From: a bacterium
GTDB taxonomy: Bacteria; SZUA-79; Acidulodesulfobacterales; Acidulodesulfobacteraceae
Direction: 5' to 3'
Length of the DNA stretch: 22,614 bases
NCBI GenBank assembly: GCA_021800745.1
Contig: JAJYYS010000006.1
Span: 1-22,614 of the forward strand
This document shows, in pieces, positions 15,424-22,614 of the stretch; the first letter of the stretch is position 1; each line of letters opens with the position of its first letter. Under the pieces are notes generated by a model. The model made no database searches. It saw only the letters and a list, made by a program, of their open reading frames with translations, and was not told where the DNA came from. Position numbers and translations under genes: made by a program.

Positions 15424-16689
15424 TTATTGATTCATCAGATTTAAAAAATCGGCGTTGGATTTAGTATTTTTGATTTTGTCTATCAAGAATTCCATTGCGT
15501 CTGGGGTGTCCATACCGGACAAAACTTTTCTTAATATCCAGATTTTTTTCAGATGGTCCTTATCTACGAGAAGTTCTTCCTTTCTGGTGCCTGATTTATT
15601 AATATCTATGGCCGGGAAAACCCTCTTTTCGGATAATTTTCTATCTAAGTTGACCTCAAGGTTTCCCGTTCCTTTGAACTCTTCAAAAATTACTTCGTCC
15701 ATTCTTGAACCGGTGTCGATTAATGCCGTGGCAATTATGGTGAGGCTGCCTCCCTCTTCGATGTTCCTCGCCGCTCCGAAAAATCTTTTGGGTTTATGCA
15801 AGGCATTCGAGTCCACTCCGCCGGACAAAACCTTTCCCGAAGACGGAATGGTAACGTTGTATGCGCGTGCAAGCCTGGTAATTGAATCTAATAATATAAC
15901 TACGTCTTTTCCCGTTTCCACTAATCTTTTTGCTTTTTCTATAACTATTTCGGCAATCTGTATATGTCTCTGGGGCGGTTCGTCGAATGTCGAGCTGATT
16001 ACTTCGCCGTTAACCGACCTTTGCATATCCGTAACCTCTTCCGGCCTTTCGTCTATTAAAAGAACCATAAGAAAAATCTCTTTATGATTGGTATTTATAG
16101 CATGGGCGATGTCTTTCAAGAGCATTGTTTTTCCGGTTCTCGGAGGGGCGACTATTAACCCTCTCTGTCCTTTACCGATAGGAATCAACAGGTCCATAAG
16201 CCGGGTAGATAAATTTTTAGGGTCAAATTCAAGCTTTATTTTTTCTTCCGGATATAAAGGGGTTAAGTTATCGAATAAAATCTTTTCCTTTGCAATTTCG
16301 GGATCTTCAAAATTTATGCTTTCGACTTTTAAGAGGGCGTAAAATCTTTCGCTGTCCTTTGGCGGCCTTATGACTCCGCGAATAGTATCCCCCGTTCTTA
16401 AACCGAATTTCCTGATCTGTGAAGGCGATACGTAAATATCGTCGGGACCGTGAAGATAGTTCGCCTCAAGCGATCTTAAGAATCCATACTGGTCGGGCAG
16501 GATTTCAAGCACCCCTTCTCCCGAAATTAATCCGTTTTTTTCCGTCTGCTGGCTTTTTTCGGTTTCCGCTTGAAGCAGGGCATATATCAGGTCCTGTTTC
16601 CGCATGCCCGATGCGCCGTCTATATTGTAATCCTTTGCTATTTGCAGTAATTCGTTAATTTTTTTTACCGATAATTCTTTAATGTTCAT
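15424..16689 (-). CDS. rho: Transcription termination factor Rho
   Basis: A hexameric RNA-dependent ATPase helicase that ends transcription at Rho-dependent sites. The 421-residue product has the N-terminal helical Rho_N part (1-45), a cold-shock-like RNA-binding domain (about 55-125; [16 protein letters not shown] and [19 protein letters not shown]), and the ATPase core. The core shows Walker A APPRTGKT (181-188), Walker B VVILLDS (263-269), and the [14 protein letters not shown] region (305-318) near the RNA-contacting R loop. The length is standard and there is no large inserted region. ATG 16689 is preceded by AAGGAG at 5 bases spacing. The upstream leader is only 65 bases to the GGDEF gene and contains a 14-base direct repeat. 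Confidence 0.98.
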   Translation of the reverse strand: MNIKELSVKKINELLQIAKDYNIDGASGMRKQDLIYALLQAETEKSQQTEKNGLISGEGVLEILPDQYGFLRSLEANYLHGPDDIYVSPSQIRKFGLRTGDTIRGVIRPPKDSERFYALLKVESINFEDPEIAKEKILFDNLTPLYPEEKIKLEFDPKNLSTRLMDLLIPIGKGQRGLIVAPPRTGKTMLLKDIAHAINTNHKEIFLMVLLIDERPEEVTDMQRSVNGEVISSTFDEPPQRHIQIAEIVIEKAKRLVETGKDVVILLDSITRLARAYNVTIPSSGKVLSGGVDSNALHKPKRFFGAARNIEEGGSLTIIATALIDTGSRMDEVIFEEFKGTGNLEVNLDRKLSEKRVFPAIDINKSGTRKEELLVDKDHLKKIWILRKVLSGMDTPDAMEFLIDKIKNTKSNADFLNLMNQ

Positions 16690-16712
16690 AAATGCTCCTT
16701 TAAAATTTTATT

Positions 16713-16741
16713 TTTGTGCTTTTATTCTTTGTGCTTTTATT
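16713..16741. repeat. 14-base direct repeat upstream of rho
   Basis: TTTGTGCTTTTATT occurs twice (16713-16726 and 16728-16741) with a 15-base period, in the 65-base spacer between the GGDEF gene and rho. On the transcribed strand it reads as two AATAAAAGCACAAA units just upstream of the rho ribosome binding site. Confidence 0.85.
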
Positions 16742-16754
16742 TCTTGTTTGTTAT

Positions 16755-17759
16755 TTACAGGCATGCCCACCTGTTCATCCTTCTCGCATCGATGCGGCGT
16801 CCTTCGGCTATATCTAAAATAGTCCGTTCATTATTGCCGTCGTCGGGGAAGGTCGAAACTCCGGCATTTAGAGATAATATGGTCTGATTTTCTTTTTTGA
16901 ATACGTCTTCGGTTTCCGACAATATAGCCTTTAGAATATCCTTTGCCGTATCTTTTCCAATATTAGGAAATAAAATTATAAACTTATTGCCGTATCTCGA
17001 AGCCGTATCGAATGCCCTTATATTTTTTTTAATAATATTTGCAACGATTCCGATATTTTTGTCACCCGCCTGATGGCCGTTCATAGAATTTAATTTATTT
17101 AATTGATTTACGGAAATCAATGAAACGGACAACCGGCCTTTGTCGTTAATTACTTTTTGCATTTCCTGAAAAAGCTTTTCATGGAAATATTTAAAATTAT
17201 TGAGTCCCGATACGTAATCAACCTGCGAACAGTCTCTCATAGTCTGAATACATTTATTTGAGTTTAAAATATAAGCGATTACCGAAAAAATGGTGTCGAA
17301 AACTTCAATTTTATCGGCGCCGCAATTCTTAAATCCCGGTACCGAATATATTATCACGGAATACGAATCCGTATAGGCGGTTTTCAGTTCATACGCGTAC
17401 ATCTCGGAAACATTTTCATGTTCAAATAAATTACGGTATTTATCGTATTTATCGCTTTCTTTTTTAAAATCTATATATAGTCCGTTTTTTAACGGAGCTA
17501 TTTCTTGCAGCAAAGCCGTAGGCGGAGTTTCATTAGTTCTTTTAATAAACTCGTGCGAAAAGCCTCTGGATATTTCGACGCTTTCTTCGACGTTGTACTT
17601 TCTGTATATAAACATTATCGCCGTTGCTCCAAACGTAAATTCAAACGCAATATTAACGAAATGCATCACCTCCTCGATCGTTTTTTTTTGATACGCAAAA
17701 TCTAATAACTCTTTTATAAATTTGTAGCCCAAATCTTCACATTTTATATGCTCTTCCAT
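16755..17759 (-). CDS. Degenerate GGDEF-domain protein (probably no cyclase activity, RxxD I-site kept)
   Basis: A 334-residue cytoplasmic protein. Residues 1-170 form an unassigned, possibly GAF-like sensory domain. Residues 175-334 follow the diguanylate cyclase fold, with DYVSGLNNFKYF near 181, GHQAGD (229-233) and the C-terminal helix. The catalytic GGDEF loop reads RYGNKF (255-260), one residue short and without the Asp/Glu pair. The first metal-site aspartate is also replaced (LISVNQ at 214-219). RAFD (248-251) sits five residues before the loop, exactly where the product-inhibition I-site RxxD lies. This suggests a cyclic-di-GMP receptor rather than an enzyme. I chose the ATG at 17759 over the upstream in-frame TTG (17765) because AGGGG lies 8 bases before the ATG. 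Its neighbours (coaE, rho) give no functional clue. Confidence 0.85.
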   Translation of the reverse strand: MEEHIKCEDLGYKFIKELLDFAYQKKTIEEVMHFVNIAFEFTFGATAIMFIYRKYNVEESVEISRGFSHEFIKRTNETPPTALLQEIAPLKNGLYIDFKKESDKYDKYRNLFEHENVSEMYAYELKTAYTDSYSVIIYSVPGFKNCGADKIEVFDTIFSVIAYILNSNKCIQTMRDCSQVDYVSGLNNFKYFHEKLFQEMQKVINDKGRLSVSLISVNQLNKLNSMNGHQAGDKNIGIVANIIKKNIRAFDTASRYGNKFIILFPNIGKDTAKDILKAILSETEDVFKKENQTILSLNAGVSTFPDDGNNERTILDIAEGRRIDARRMNRWACL

Positions 17760-17767
17760 AAGCAATA

Positions 17768-17772
17768 CCCCT
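17768..17772 (-). promoter_or_regulatory. Ribosome binding site of the GGDEF gene, decides the ATG start
   Basis: AGGGG on the minus strand, 8 bases from the ATG at 17759. It begins four bases downstream of the hairpin repeat at 17777-17800, so folding of that hairpin could affect ribosome access. Confidence 0.6.
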
Positions 17773-17776
17773 ATCA

Positions 17777-17800
17777 GGGGACAGACTCAAGTATGTCCCC
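17777..17800. repeat. REP-like GGGGACA...TGTCCCC hairpin
   Basis: Arms GGGGACAGAC (17777-17786) and GTATGTCCCC (17791-17800) pair at 9 of 10 positions around a TCAA loop. The element lies in the coaE-GGDEF spacer. From memory, GGGGACAGACTT-type palindromes are dispersed in many proteobacterial genomes and associated with REP-type tyrosine transposases; no transposase gene is present here. It is not followed by a U-run on the minus strand, so a terminator is unlikely. Confidence 0.75.
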
Positions 17801-17826
17801 GTCCAATATTATTGAATTATTTATTT

Positions 17827-18435
17827 TTATTCCGGAACGGGAAAATTAATTTTATATAAACTATTTAAAAAGTGTATAAACGAGTTAATTTGAGGAATTA
17901 AGAATTTAAATCCGTAATTATTGTTTATGATAAAGTCGGATTTTTTAATTTTTTCTTTTTCGCTTAACTGATTTTTATTTCTTTTAATAAAATCTTCAAA
18001 ATCGAATTTTTTATACGTTCTTTTAATTCTTCTCGAAAAATCGCAGGCGACAAGGATGGTTTTATCTAAGTTAAGATAATATCCGGATTCTATAATAACC
18101 GCCCCTTCGATTATCGCGGCAGGTCTCCGGCTTATTTTAATTATACGGTCTATGTCTGCCCTCAAAGGCGGATAGATTATATCTTCTAAAACCTTTTTTT
18201 TTGAGACGTCGGAAAAAATTATACCGGCAAGAATTTTGCGATCTATCTCATAATCATTATTTAAAATGTTTTTACCGAAAAAATCAACAATTTTTTTATA
18301 TTCAGCTCTATTTTTGTTTATAATTTTGCTTGCTTCTTCGTCAAGATTTAATGTTAAAAAATCGTAATTTTTAAATAAATTAAGGATGGATGTTTTCCCC
18401 GAACCTATAGAACCGGTTAATCCGATTTTAATCAT
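17827..18435 (-). CDS. coaE: Dephospho-CoA kinase
   Basis: Catalyses the last step of coenzyme A synthesis, phosphorylating the 3'-hydroxyl of dephospho-CoA with ATP. The product starts MIKIGLTGSIGSGKTSILNL, with the P-loop GSIGSGKT at residues 8-15. It carries the family's DEEASKII, a conserved hydrophobic IIYPPLR segment and VACDFSRRIKR. The 202-residue length is normal. An upstream in-frame GTG (18447) would add MFYK. I prefer the ATG at 18435 because AGAGG lies 11 bases before it, whereas the same purine run abuts the GTG with no spacing. The gene begins 19 bases after pgeF ends and closes the housekeeping run. Confidence 0.93.
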   Translation of the reverse strand: MIKIGLTGSIGSGKTSILNLFKNYDFLTLNLDEEASKIINKNRAEYKKIVDFFGKNILNNDYEIDRKILAGIIFSDVSKKKVLEDIIYPPLRADIDRIIKISRRPAAIIEGAVIIESGYYLNLDKTILVACDFSRRIKRTYKKFDFEDFIKRNKNQLSEKEKIKKSDFIINNNYGFKFLIPQINSFIHFLNSLYKINFPVPE

Positions 18436-18454
18436 TTTATAAAACACCTCTAAT

Positions 18455-19195
18455 TCATAAAACCGCTATAAAAGAAACCTGCCTTTTAACGTCTTTATCG
18501 CGCCTGTAGCTAAAAAAACCGGCATCTTCAAAATTGCATATATTTAAATCGTAAATATTTTTATCGCTAAATCCGTTCGAAATCAATTCGTTTCTTATAA
18601 AACCTTTTAAATCAAAAAAAATTCGATTTTCATTCACGGTTTTATCAAAAAATTTTTTATTTAAGGTATCTTTTGCTAAAAATAAATTTAAAAAATCCTC
18701 TTTAACTTCATAACATTTCCTGCAGATCGACGGTCCTATTATTATTAAGATGCCGCCAATATCTGCCTTAAATTCATCCGTTAAAATATTTTTTGCGTTT
18801 TTTATTATCCCGCCGTAAGCGCCTTTCCAGCCGCAATGGACCGCTCCTATAACACGTTCGGTATTATTAATATCGGCAAAAAGCACCGGGACGCAATCCG
18901 CCGTTCTTATACACAGCGCTATGCCTCGTTCCTTAGTAAAAACTCCGTCCGCATTGTTTATATCAAAAACATTGCAGTTATCTTTTGCCGCTTCTTTAAA
19001 TTTTTCATCTAAAACGGCTATATTGATACCGTGGCTTTGTTCGACCTCGTACGAATAATGCACCGTTTTTTTTAAAAGTTCTTTTCTTGCCGTTAAATTC
19101 CCGGGATTAAAATCTAAGGAACTATCCATGAAACCATAAACAATACCGGCATTTTCAATGTCTGTCTTATTTAAGCCTCCGCAAAGGTAAATCAT
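18455..19195 (-). CDS. pgeF: Peptidoglycan editing factor PgeF (YfiH/YlmD, multicopper-polyphenol-oxidase-like family)
   Basis: Members of this cytosolic family were named polyphenol oxidases. E. coli YfiH is now described as removing UDP-MurNAc-L-Ser errors during peptidoglycan precursor synthesis, and some members have purine nucleosidase activity. The 246-residue protein shows EQSHG (H55), CIRTADCVPVLFAD (C101), HCGWKGAYGGI (H120) and GPSICRKCYEV. H55, C101 and H120 are the expected zinc ligands. The alanine usually found in HAGW is cysteine here. The ATG overlaps the pseudouridine synthase stop by 4 bases (ATGA), the arrangement of coupled genes. The rluD-pgeF order is common among bacteria. 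Confidence 0.93.
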   Translation of the reverse strand: MIYLCGGLNKTDIENAGIVYGFMDSSLDFNPGNLTARKELLKKTVHYSYEVEQSHGINIAVLDEKFKEAAKDNCNVFDINNADGVFTKERGIALCIRTADCVPVLFADINNTERVIGAVHCGWKGAYGGIIKNAKNILTDEFKADIGGILIIIGPSICRKCYEVKEDFLNLFLAKDTLNKKFFDKTVNENRIFFDLKGFIRNELISNGFSDKNIYDLNICNFEDAGFFSYRRDKDVKRQVSFIAVL

Positions 19196-20136
19196 AAGAC
19201 GGCATCCGAATAATCCGAACCAAAAGCCCAGAGCATATCATCCGGAACTTTTGCCTTTAAAATTATTTTTTCTTTTGTTTCAGGATGCGGAAATTCAAGC
19301 ATATATGCGTGCAGCATCTGTCTTTTAACAAAATTTAAACTTTTGTATTTGCCTTCAATATCTTTTCTTTTGTAAATCTTATCTCCTACGATAGGATATC
19401 CGTTTTCAAAAAGAGAAACTCTGATTTGATGGGTTCTCCCCGTTTCCGGCATTACTTTAAGGAGGGTTGCGGCGCCTCTTATCGATTTTACGTTTTCAAA
19501 ACGGGTAACGCAATGTTTTCCGTTTTCTTTTTTATTCATTTCCATTTTAATCCTGCTCTTGGGGTCTCTCTTTATAAACCCCTCGATACATCCGCCTTTT
19601 TGTGTAATAATGCCGTAAGTTACGGCAAAATAAGTTTTTTTAATTTCGCGGTTTTTAAAGCTATATGCAAGGGCGTTATGCGAAAAATCGTTTTTTGCTA
19701 TCAGCATTATGCCGGACGTATCTTTGTCTAACCTATGTACTATTCCAGGCCTTTCAACGCCGCCTATACCTGAAAGGTTGGATATCTTTCCTATTAAAAT
19801 ATTTACCAGCGTATTGTTATAATTTCCCTTCCCGGGGTGAGCCGGAATCCCCGCCGGTTTGTTTACCGCAGCGATATAATCGTCTTCGTAAATTATTTCG
19901 ATATCGTAATCAAAGGCTTGTATGCCTGATTTTATTATCTCCGGCTCTTTAAAAGTTATTATACTGCCTTCTCTTAATGTATAAGCGGATTTTTTTACGA
20001 CCGCGCCGTTAATTTCGACCGCGCCGCTTAATATATGTTTTTTAATAAACGACCTTGTTTTCTCTGGCAGCTTCGTCGTCAAAAAAAGATCTAATCTTAT
20101 ATTTTTACCGGTATAAGCAAATGAAATTATTCCCAT
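19192..20136 (-). CDS. rluD: RluA-family 23S rRNA pseudouridine synthase
   Basis: Isomerises uridine to pseudouridine in large-subunit rRNA. The 314-residue protein has an N-terminal S4 RNA-binding domain (about 12-65: RLDLFLTTKLPEKTRSFIKK). The catalytic domain contains the motif GIVHRLDKDTSGIMLIAK, with catalytic D137, and RTHQIRVSLFENGYPIVGD. S4-containing members are RluC- or RluD-type; the pgeF neighbour favours RluD, but the exact target uridines cannot be read from sequence. The ATG at 20136 overlaps the gpmI end by 10 bases, implying coupling. Confidence 0.93.
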   Translation of the reverse strand: MGIISFAYTGKNIRLDLFLTTKLPEKTRSFIKKHILSGAVEINGAVVKKSAYTLREGSIITFKEPEIIKSGIQAFDYDIEIIYEDDYIAAVNKPAGIPAHPGKGNYNNTLVNILIGKISNLSGIGGVERPGIVHRLDKDTSGIMLIAKNDFSHNALAYSFKNREIKKTYFAVTYGIITQKGGCIEGFIKRDPKSRIKMEMNKKENGKHCVTRFENVKSIRGAATLLKVMPETGRTHQIRVSLFENGYPIVGDKIYKRKDIEGKYKSLNFVKRQMLHAYMLEFPHPETKEKIILKAKVPDDMLWAFGSDYSDAVL

Positions 20137-21671
20137 AAAACGCGTCCGGTCATCTCCTCCGGTATATTTAAACCGAGCAGTTTAAGGATAGTAGGCGCAA
20201 TGTCCGCAAGCCTGCCGGGTTTTAGCGGCGGAAATTCTTTTGCATCGTTTGATACTATAATTAACGGCGTCGGATTTAAGGTGTGGTTGGTCATAGGCTC
20301 TCCGTTATCGCCTTTCATAGTTTCCGCATTTCCATGGTCTGCCGTTATAATGCAAACACAGTCGAGGCCTAAGGCAACCGGTATTATTTCGCTTATAACG
20401 GAATTAACCGCCTGAACAGCCTTTATAGCGGCTGAGTAGTTTCCCGTATGTCCTACCATATCGCAGTTTGCAAAATTGCAGACTATTAATTCGTATGCTC
20501 CCGATTTTATTCTTCCGATGAGCGCGTCTTTAATTTTAAATGCGCTCATTTCCGGTATCAAATCATATGTTTTAAATTCTCTCGGCGAAGATATTAAAAG
20601 CCTGTCCTCATTTTTAAACGGCTCTTCCCTGCCGCAGTTAAAAAAATAAGTTACGTGGGCGTATTTTTCCGTTTCGGCAATTCTGAGCTGGTTAAAACCG
20701 CGATCAGATATAACCTCCCCTAAAATATTGGAATAATTTTGAGGTTCTATAATATATTTATTTTCAAACGAATCGTCGTATTTAGTCATCGTTATGAAAT
20801 TTTTAACCGGTTTAAAATCCTTTCGTGAAAATTTATCGAAACTGTTAAAGGTAAGGGCCATAGTCAACTGTTTTGCCCTGTCCGCCCTGAAATTAAAAAA
20901 TAATACGCCGTCTTCGTCTTTTATCCTGCCGTCATTTTCAGCACCGTTATCTATAACTACCGCAGGCATAAATTCGTCCGTTATATTATCTCCGTAAAAT
21001 TTTTTAATCGCGTTTACCGGGTCATCAAATTTTTCTCCTTTTAATCGCGTAAGTAAATTAAAAGCGGTTTCAATTCTATCCCAGCGGGTATCCCTGTCCA
21101 TTGCATAAAATCTTCCGCAAAGAGTCGAAATAAACACTCTGCCTGCAAAAGGCTTTATATGTCCGGTTAATTTATCCAGAAAAACCGGCGCGCTCTGCGG
21201 CGGAGAATCCCTGCCGTCTAAAAAAGGATGAATGTAAACTTTTTTTATTCCGTTGTTATAAAAAAAATCGATTAAATATAACAAATGCGGCAGTTCGGAG
21301 TGCACCCCGCTTTCCGAGAGCAATCCCATAAGGTGGACGACCGAACCGCCTGCTTTAATTTTTTCTAGAAATTCACATAAAACTTTATTGTCTTTAAGCT
21401 TGTCGTCTTTTATAAGCAGGTCTATTTTTGTCAAATCCTGCATTATCACTCTTCCGGCGCCTATATTGGAATGGCCGACCTCGGAATTACCCATAGTGTT
21501 TTCGGGAAGACCGACGTCTAATCCGTGGGCTTTTAAAGCGGTAAAGGGATAATTTTTAAAGAGTGAATTTATAAACTCCGGCTTGGCATTAATTATTGCA
21601 TTTCCTTCAATTTTCGAAGACATTCCGAAACCGTCTAAAATAATTAAGACGGCGCTTTTAAATTTTTTCAT
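20127..21671 (-). CDS. gpmI: 2,3-bisphosphoglycerate-independent phosphoglycerate mutase
   Basis: Interconverts 3- and 2-phosphoglycerate in glycolysis and gluconeogenesis, using two metal ions (usually manganese) and a phosphoserine intermediate. The 514-residue length is typical. Visible hallmarks are LIILDGFG (metal ligand D13), MGNSEVGHSNIGAGR (catalytic S63), SESGVHSELPHL, HPFLDGRDSPP, CGRFYAMDRDTRWDR, NFRADRAKQLT and ADHGNAE near the C-terminus. The ATG lies 7 bases after the TPR gene stop. No strong ribosome binding site is visible, so coupling to the upstream gene is likely. Confidence 0.97.
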   Translation of the reverse strand: MKKFKSAVLIILDGFGMSSKIEGNAIINAKPEFINSLFKNYPFTALKAHGLDVGLPENTMGNSEVGHSNIGAGRVIMQDLTKIDLLIKDDKLKDNKVLCEFLEKIKAGGSVVHLMGLLSESGVHSELPHLLYLIDFFYNNGIKKVYIHPFLDGRDSPPQSAPVFLDKLTGHIKPFAGRVFISTLCGRFYAMDRDTRWDRIETAFNLLTRLKGEKFDDPVNAIKKFYGDNITDEFMPAVVIDNGAENDGRIKDEDGVLFFNFRADRAKQLTMALTFNSFDKFSRKDFKPVKNFITMTKYDDSFENKYIIEPQNYSNILGEVISDRGFNQLRIAETEKYAHVTYFFNCGREEPFKNEDRLLISSPREFKTYDLIPEMSAFKIKDALIGRIKSGAYELIVCNFANCDMVGHTGNYSAAIKAVQAVNSVISEIIPVALGLDCVCIITADHGNAETMKGDNGEPMTNHTLNPTPLIIVSNDAKEFPPLKPGRLADIAPTILKLLGLNIPEEMTGRVLWE

Positions 21672-21678
21672 ATCGTTT

Positions 21679-22614
21679 TTATTCGGAGATTAAAGGCGAT
21701 ATATTTTTGATTTCGTCCTTAGCGCCGGTTTCATAGAGAGTTCCGGATGTTTTTATATTAAAAGTGTTCCATAGATTGCATGAGGGGCATATTGAAGAAT
21801 AACTATAAGAAACAAACCCGCAGTTCGAGCACACAAAAGGCAGTTTAACGGGATATTTGCTTTTAAGGGCTTTTCTGAAATTTACGGATGCGTCGTTGTA
21901 TTTTCCTCTTTTAAAATAACATTCCGCAAGCAGCATATTTAGAGAGTCATCTTTAAATATCGACTGGGGGATTAAAGATAAATTCGAAATAGCTTCGTCT
22001 ATCATTTCTAATCTTATATATAATTTCCCCAGAAAAAGCCTGTATTCCCATCTTTCGGGATTATCGTATATAAGCTCTTGATAAAATCTGATTATATTTT
22101 CGGGGTGGTTTGTTTTTATAGAGACATCTTCAATTTTTATAATTAGAGCAAGATTGCCGGTCTTAATGAATGCTTTCTCCCATAATTCAAAGGCTTCGTT
22201 AATTTTTCCTTTTTTTATAAATACATCTCCAAGCGATATATAAGCGGGTACGAAATTTTTCTGCTGGCTTAGCACCTGATTAAAGCGTTTTGCCGACCTC
22301 TCGGTATCGTTTTCCGATTCCAGAAGATATTTTCCGAATTCGTACTTAAGCCCAAGCATAACCTGTTCTTCTTTTTTGTTAATCTCTTTGTCTTTTGACT
22401 GCGAAAGAAACAGCTTCGACATTTTGTAAGCATTCTTCCACTCTTCTTTTTGAATAAATATATTTTTCAGCTGAGTTATGGCATAAAGATTGTCAGGAGA
22501 ATATTCCAGCGCCTTATTCAGATAAAAAACGGCCTTATCGTAATCTTTATTAAGTTTGTAAAGATTTCCGGCTTCGTTGAGCGCCGTTATATTCTCTTTT
22601 TCTATTTCTAAGGC
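21679..22614 (-). CDS. lapB: LapB-like TPR protein with C-terminal rubredoxin-type zinc ribbon (5' end outside window)
   Basis: The frame is open through the right edge. I translated 64 codons upstream of the internal ATG at 22422 without a stop, and they continue the TPR pattern (NEAGNLYKLNKDYDKAVFYL). The visible 311 residues contain several tetratricopeptide repeats, including FVPAYISLGDVFIKKGKINE and NMLLAECYFKRGKYNDASVN. Near the C-terminus is the motif CSNCGF-x9-CPSCNLW, closely like the rubredoxin-type metal site that ends LapB/YciM. In E. coli LapB controls LpxC turnover and lipopolysaccharide assembly at the inner membrane. The expected N-terminal membrane anchor would be outside the window. 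The LapB assignment rests on this domain combination and is a family-level inference. Confidence 0.82.
   Translation of the reverse strand, partial: ALEIEKENITALNEAGNLYKLNKDYDKAVFYLNKALEYSPDNLYAITQLKNIFIQKEEWKNAYKMSKLFLSQSKDKEINKKEEQVMLGLKYEFGKYLLESENDTERSAKRFNQVLSQQKNFVPAYISLGDVFIKKGKINEAFELWEKAFIKTGNLALIIKIEDVSIKTNHPENIIRFYQELIYDNPERWEYRLFLGKLYIRLEMIDEAISNLSLIPQSIFKDDSLNMLLAECYFKRGKYNDASVNFRKALKSKYPVKLPFVCSNCGFVSYSYSSICPSCNLWNTFNIKTSGTLYETGAKDEIKNISPLISE

Noticed and set aside
15455..16087. A 210-codon open frame on the plus strand inside rho
   Set aside because: It is antisense to the conserved ATPase core of rho, its translation is serine-rich and shows no recognisable domain, and it has no supporting context. 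The conserved rho frame explains the lack of stops.
16755..16840. Possible frameshift at the C-terminus of the GGDEF protein (unusual ending WACL)
   Set aside because: The last helix still aligns with the usual A-D-x-x-M-Y-x-A-K pattern in the same frame, and the alternative frame I could follow there reads straight into a TAG.
17777..17800. Rho-independent terminator after coaE
   Set aside because: The hairpin has no U-run on the minus strand and a ribosome binding site follows at once, so read-through into the GGDEF gene is more likely.
18436..18447. GTG start for coaE adding MFYK
   Set aside because: The only purine-rich ribosome binding site abuts this GTG, leaving no spacing. The ATG at 18435 gives the normal N-terminus with the P-loop at the usual distance.

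Overview
The window is an AT-rich, gene-dense bacterial segment in which every recognisable gene lies on the minus strand, so transcription runs from right to left. Spacers are short, no intergenic stretch exceeds 300 bases, and I saw no tRNA, rRNA, insertion sequence, CRISPR array or phage gene. The gene content suggests a Gram-negative, probably anaerobic or microaerophilic, motile bacterium of deltaproteobacterial grade: a LapB-like TPR protein with a rubredoxin-type tail, a sigma-54 activator, a heme-binding chemoreceptor, and a complex I with non-standard electron-input subunits. The lineage is an inference and cannot be fixed from this sequence.

Layout, in the order of transcription. 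(1) 22614-17827 is a tight housekeeping run: a LapB-like TPR protein (cut by the window edge), gpmI, an RluA-family pseudouridine synthase, pgeF and coaE, joined by short overlaps or spacers of under 20 bases. (2) 17826-15424 holds a REP-like hairpin, a catalytically degenerate GGDEF protein that keeps an RxxD inhibitory-site motif, and rho. (3) 15387-9002 is a sensory and metabolic block: a cytoplasmic PAS histidine kinase, an NtrC-type sigma-54 response regulator, a hairpin, a CxxCH-containing methyl-accepting chemotaxis protein, and acetyl-CoA synthetase (acs), followed by leucyl aminopeptidase (pepA). (4) 7421-7162 is a spacer with a long perfect palindrome (27-base arms) and a truncated extra copy. 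It separates pepA from the next operon. (5) 7161-1 is a complex I operon in the order nuoA, B, C, D, a chimeric gene, nuoG, nuoH (partial).

The most notable feature is the complex I operon. Where nuoE and nuoF should be there is one 635-codon gene. It fuses the C-terminal iron-sulfur (N3-type) domain of NuoF to a GltD-like FAD/NAD(P)H oxidoreductase. The FMN/NADH-binding Rossmann part of NuoF and all of NuoE are missing from the locus. The adjacent NuoG has a complete eight-cysteine ferredoxin-like segment, like the N-terminus of NADP-reducing hydrogenases and [FeFe] hydrogenases, and so probably carries one more [4Fe-4S] cluster than textbook NuoG. Together these suggest a complex I with an alternative electron input module, perhaps NADPH or a ferredoxin-coupled donor. 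Whether this architecture has already been described cannot be settled here.

Other points of interest are three genes with TTG starts supported by good ribosome binding sites (acs, pepA, nuoA), several genes with no visible ribosome binding site, and a chemoreceptor with a cysteine-rich two-CW-like insertion next to its HAMP region.
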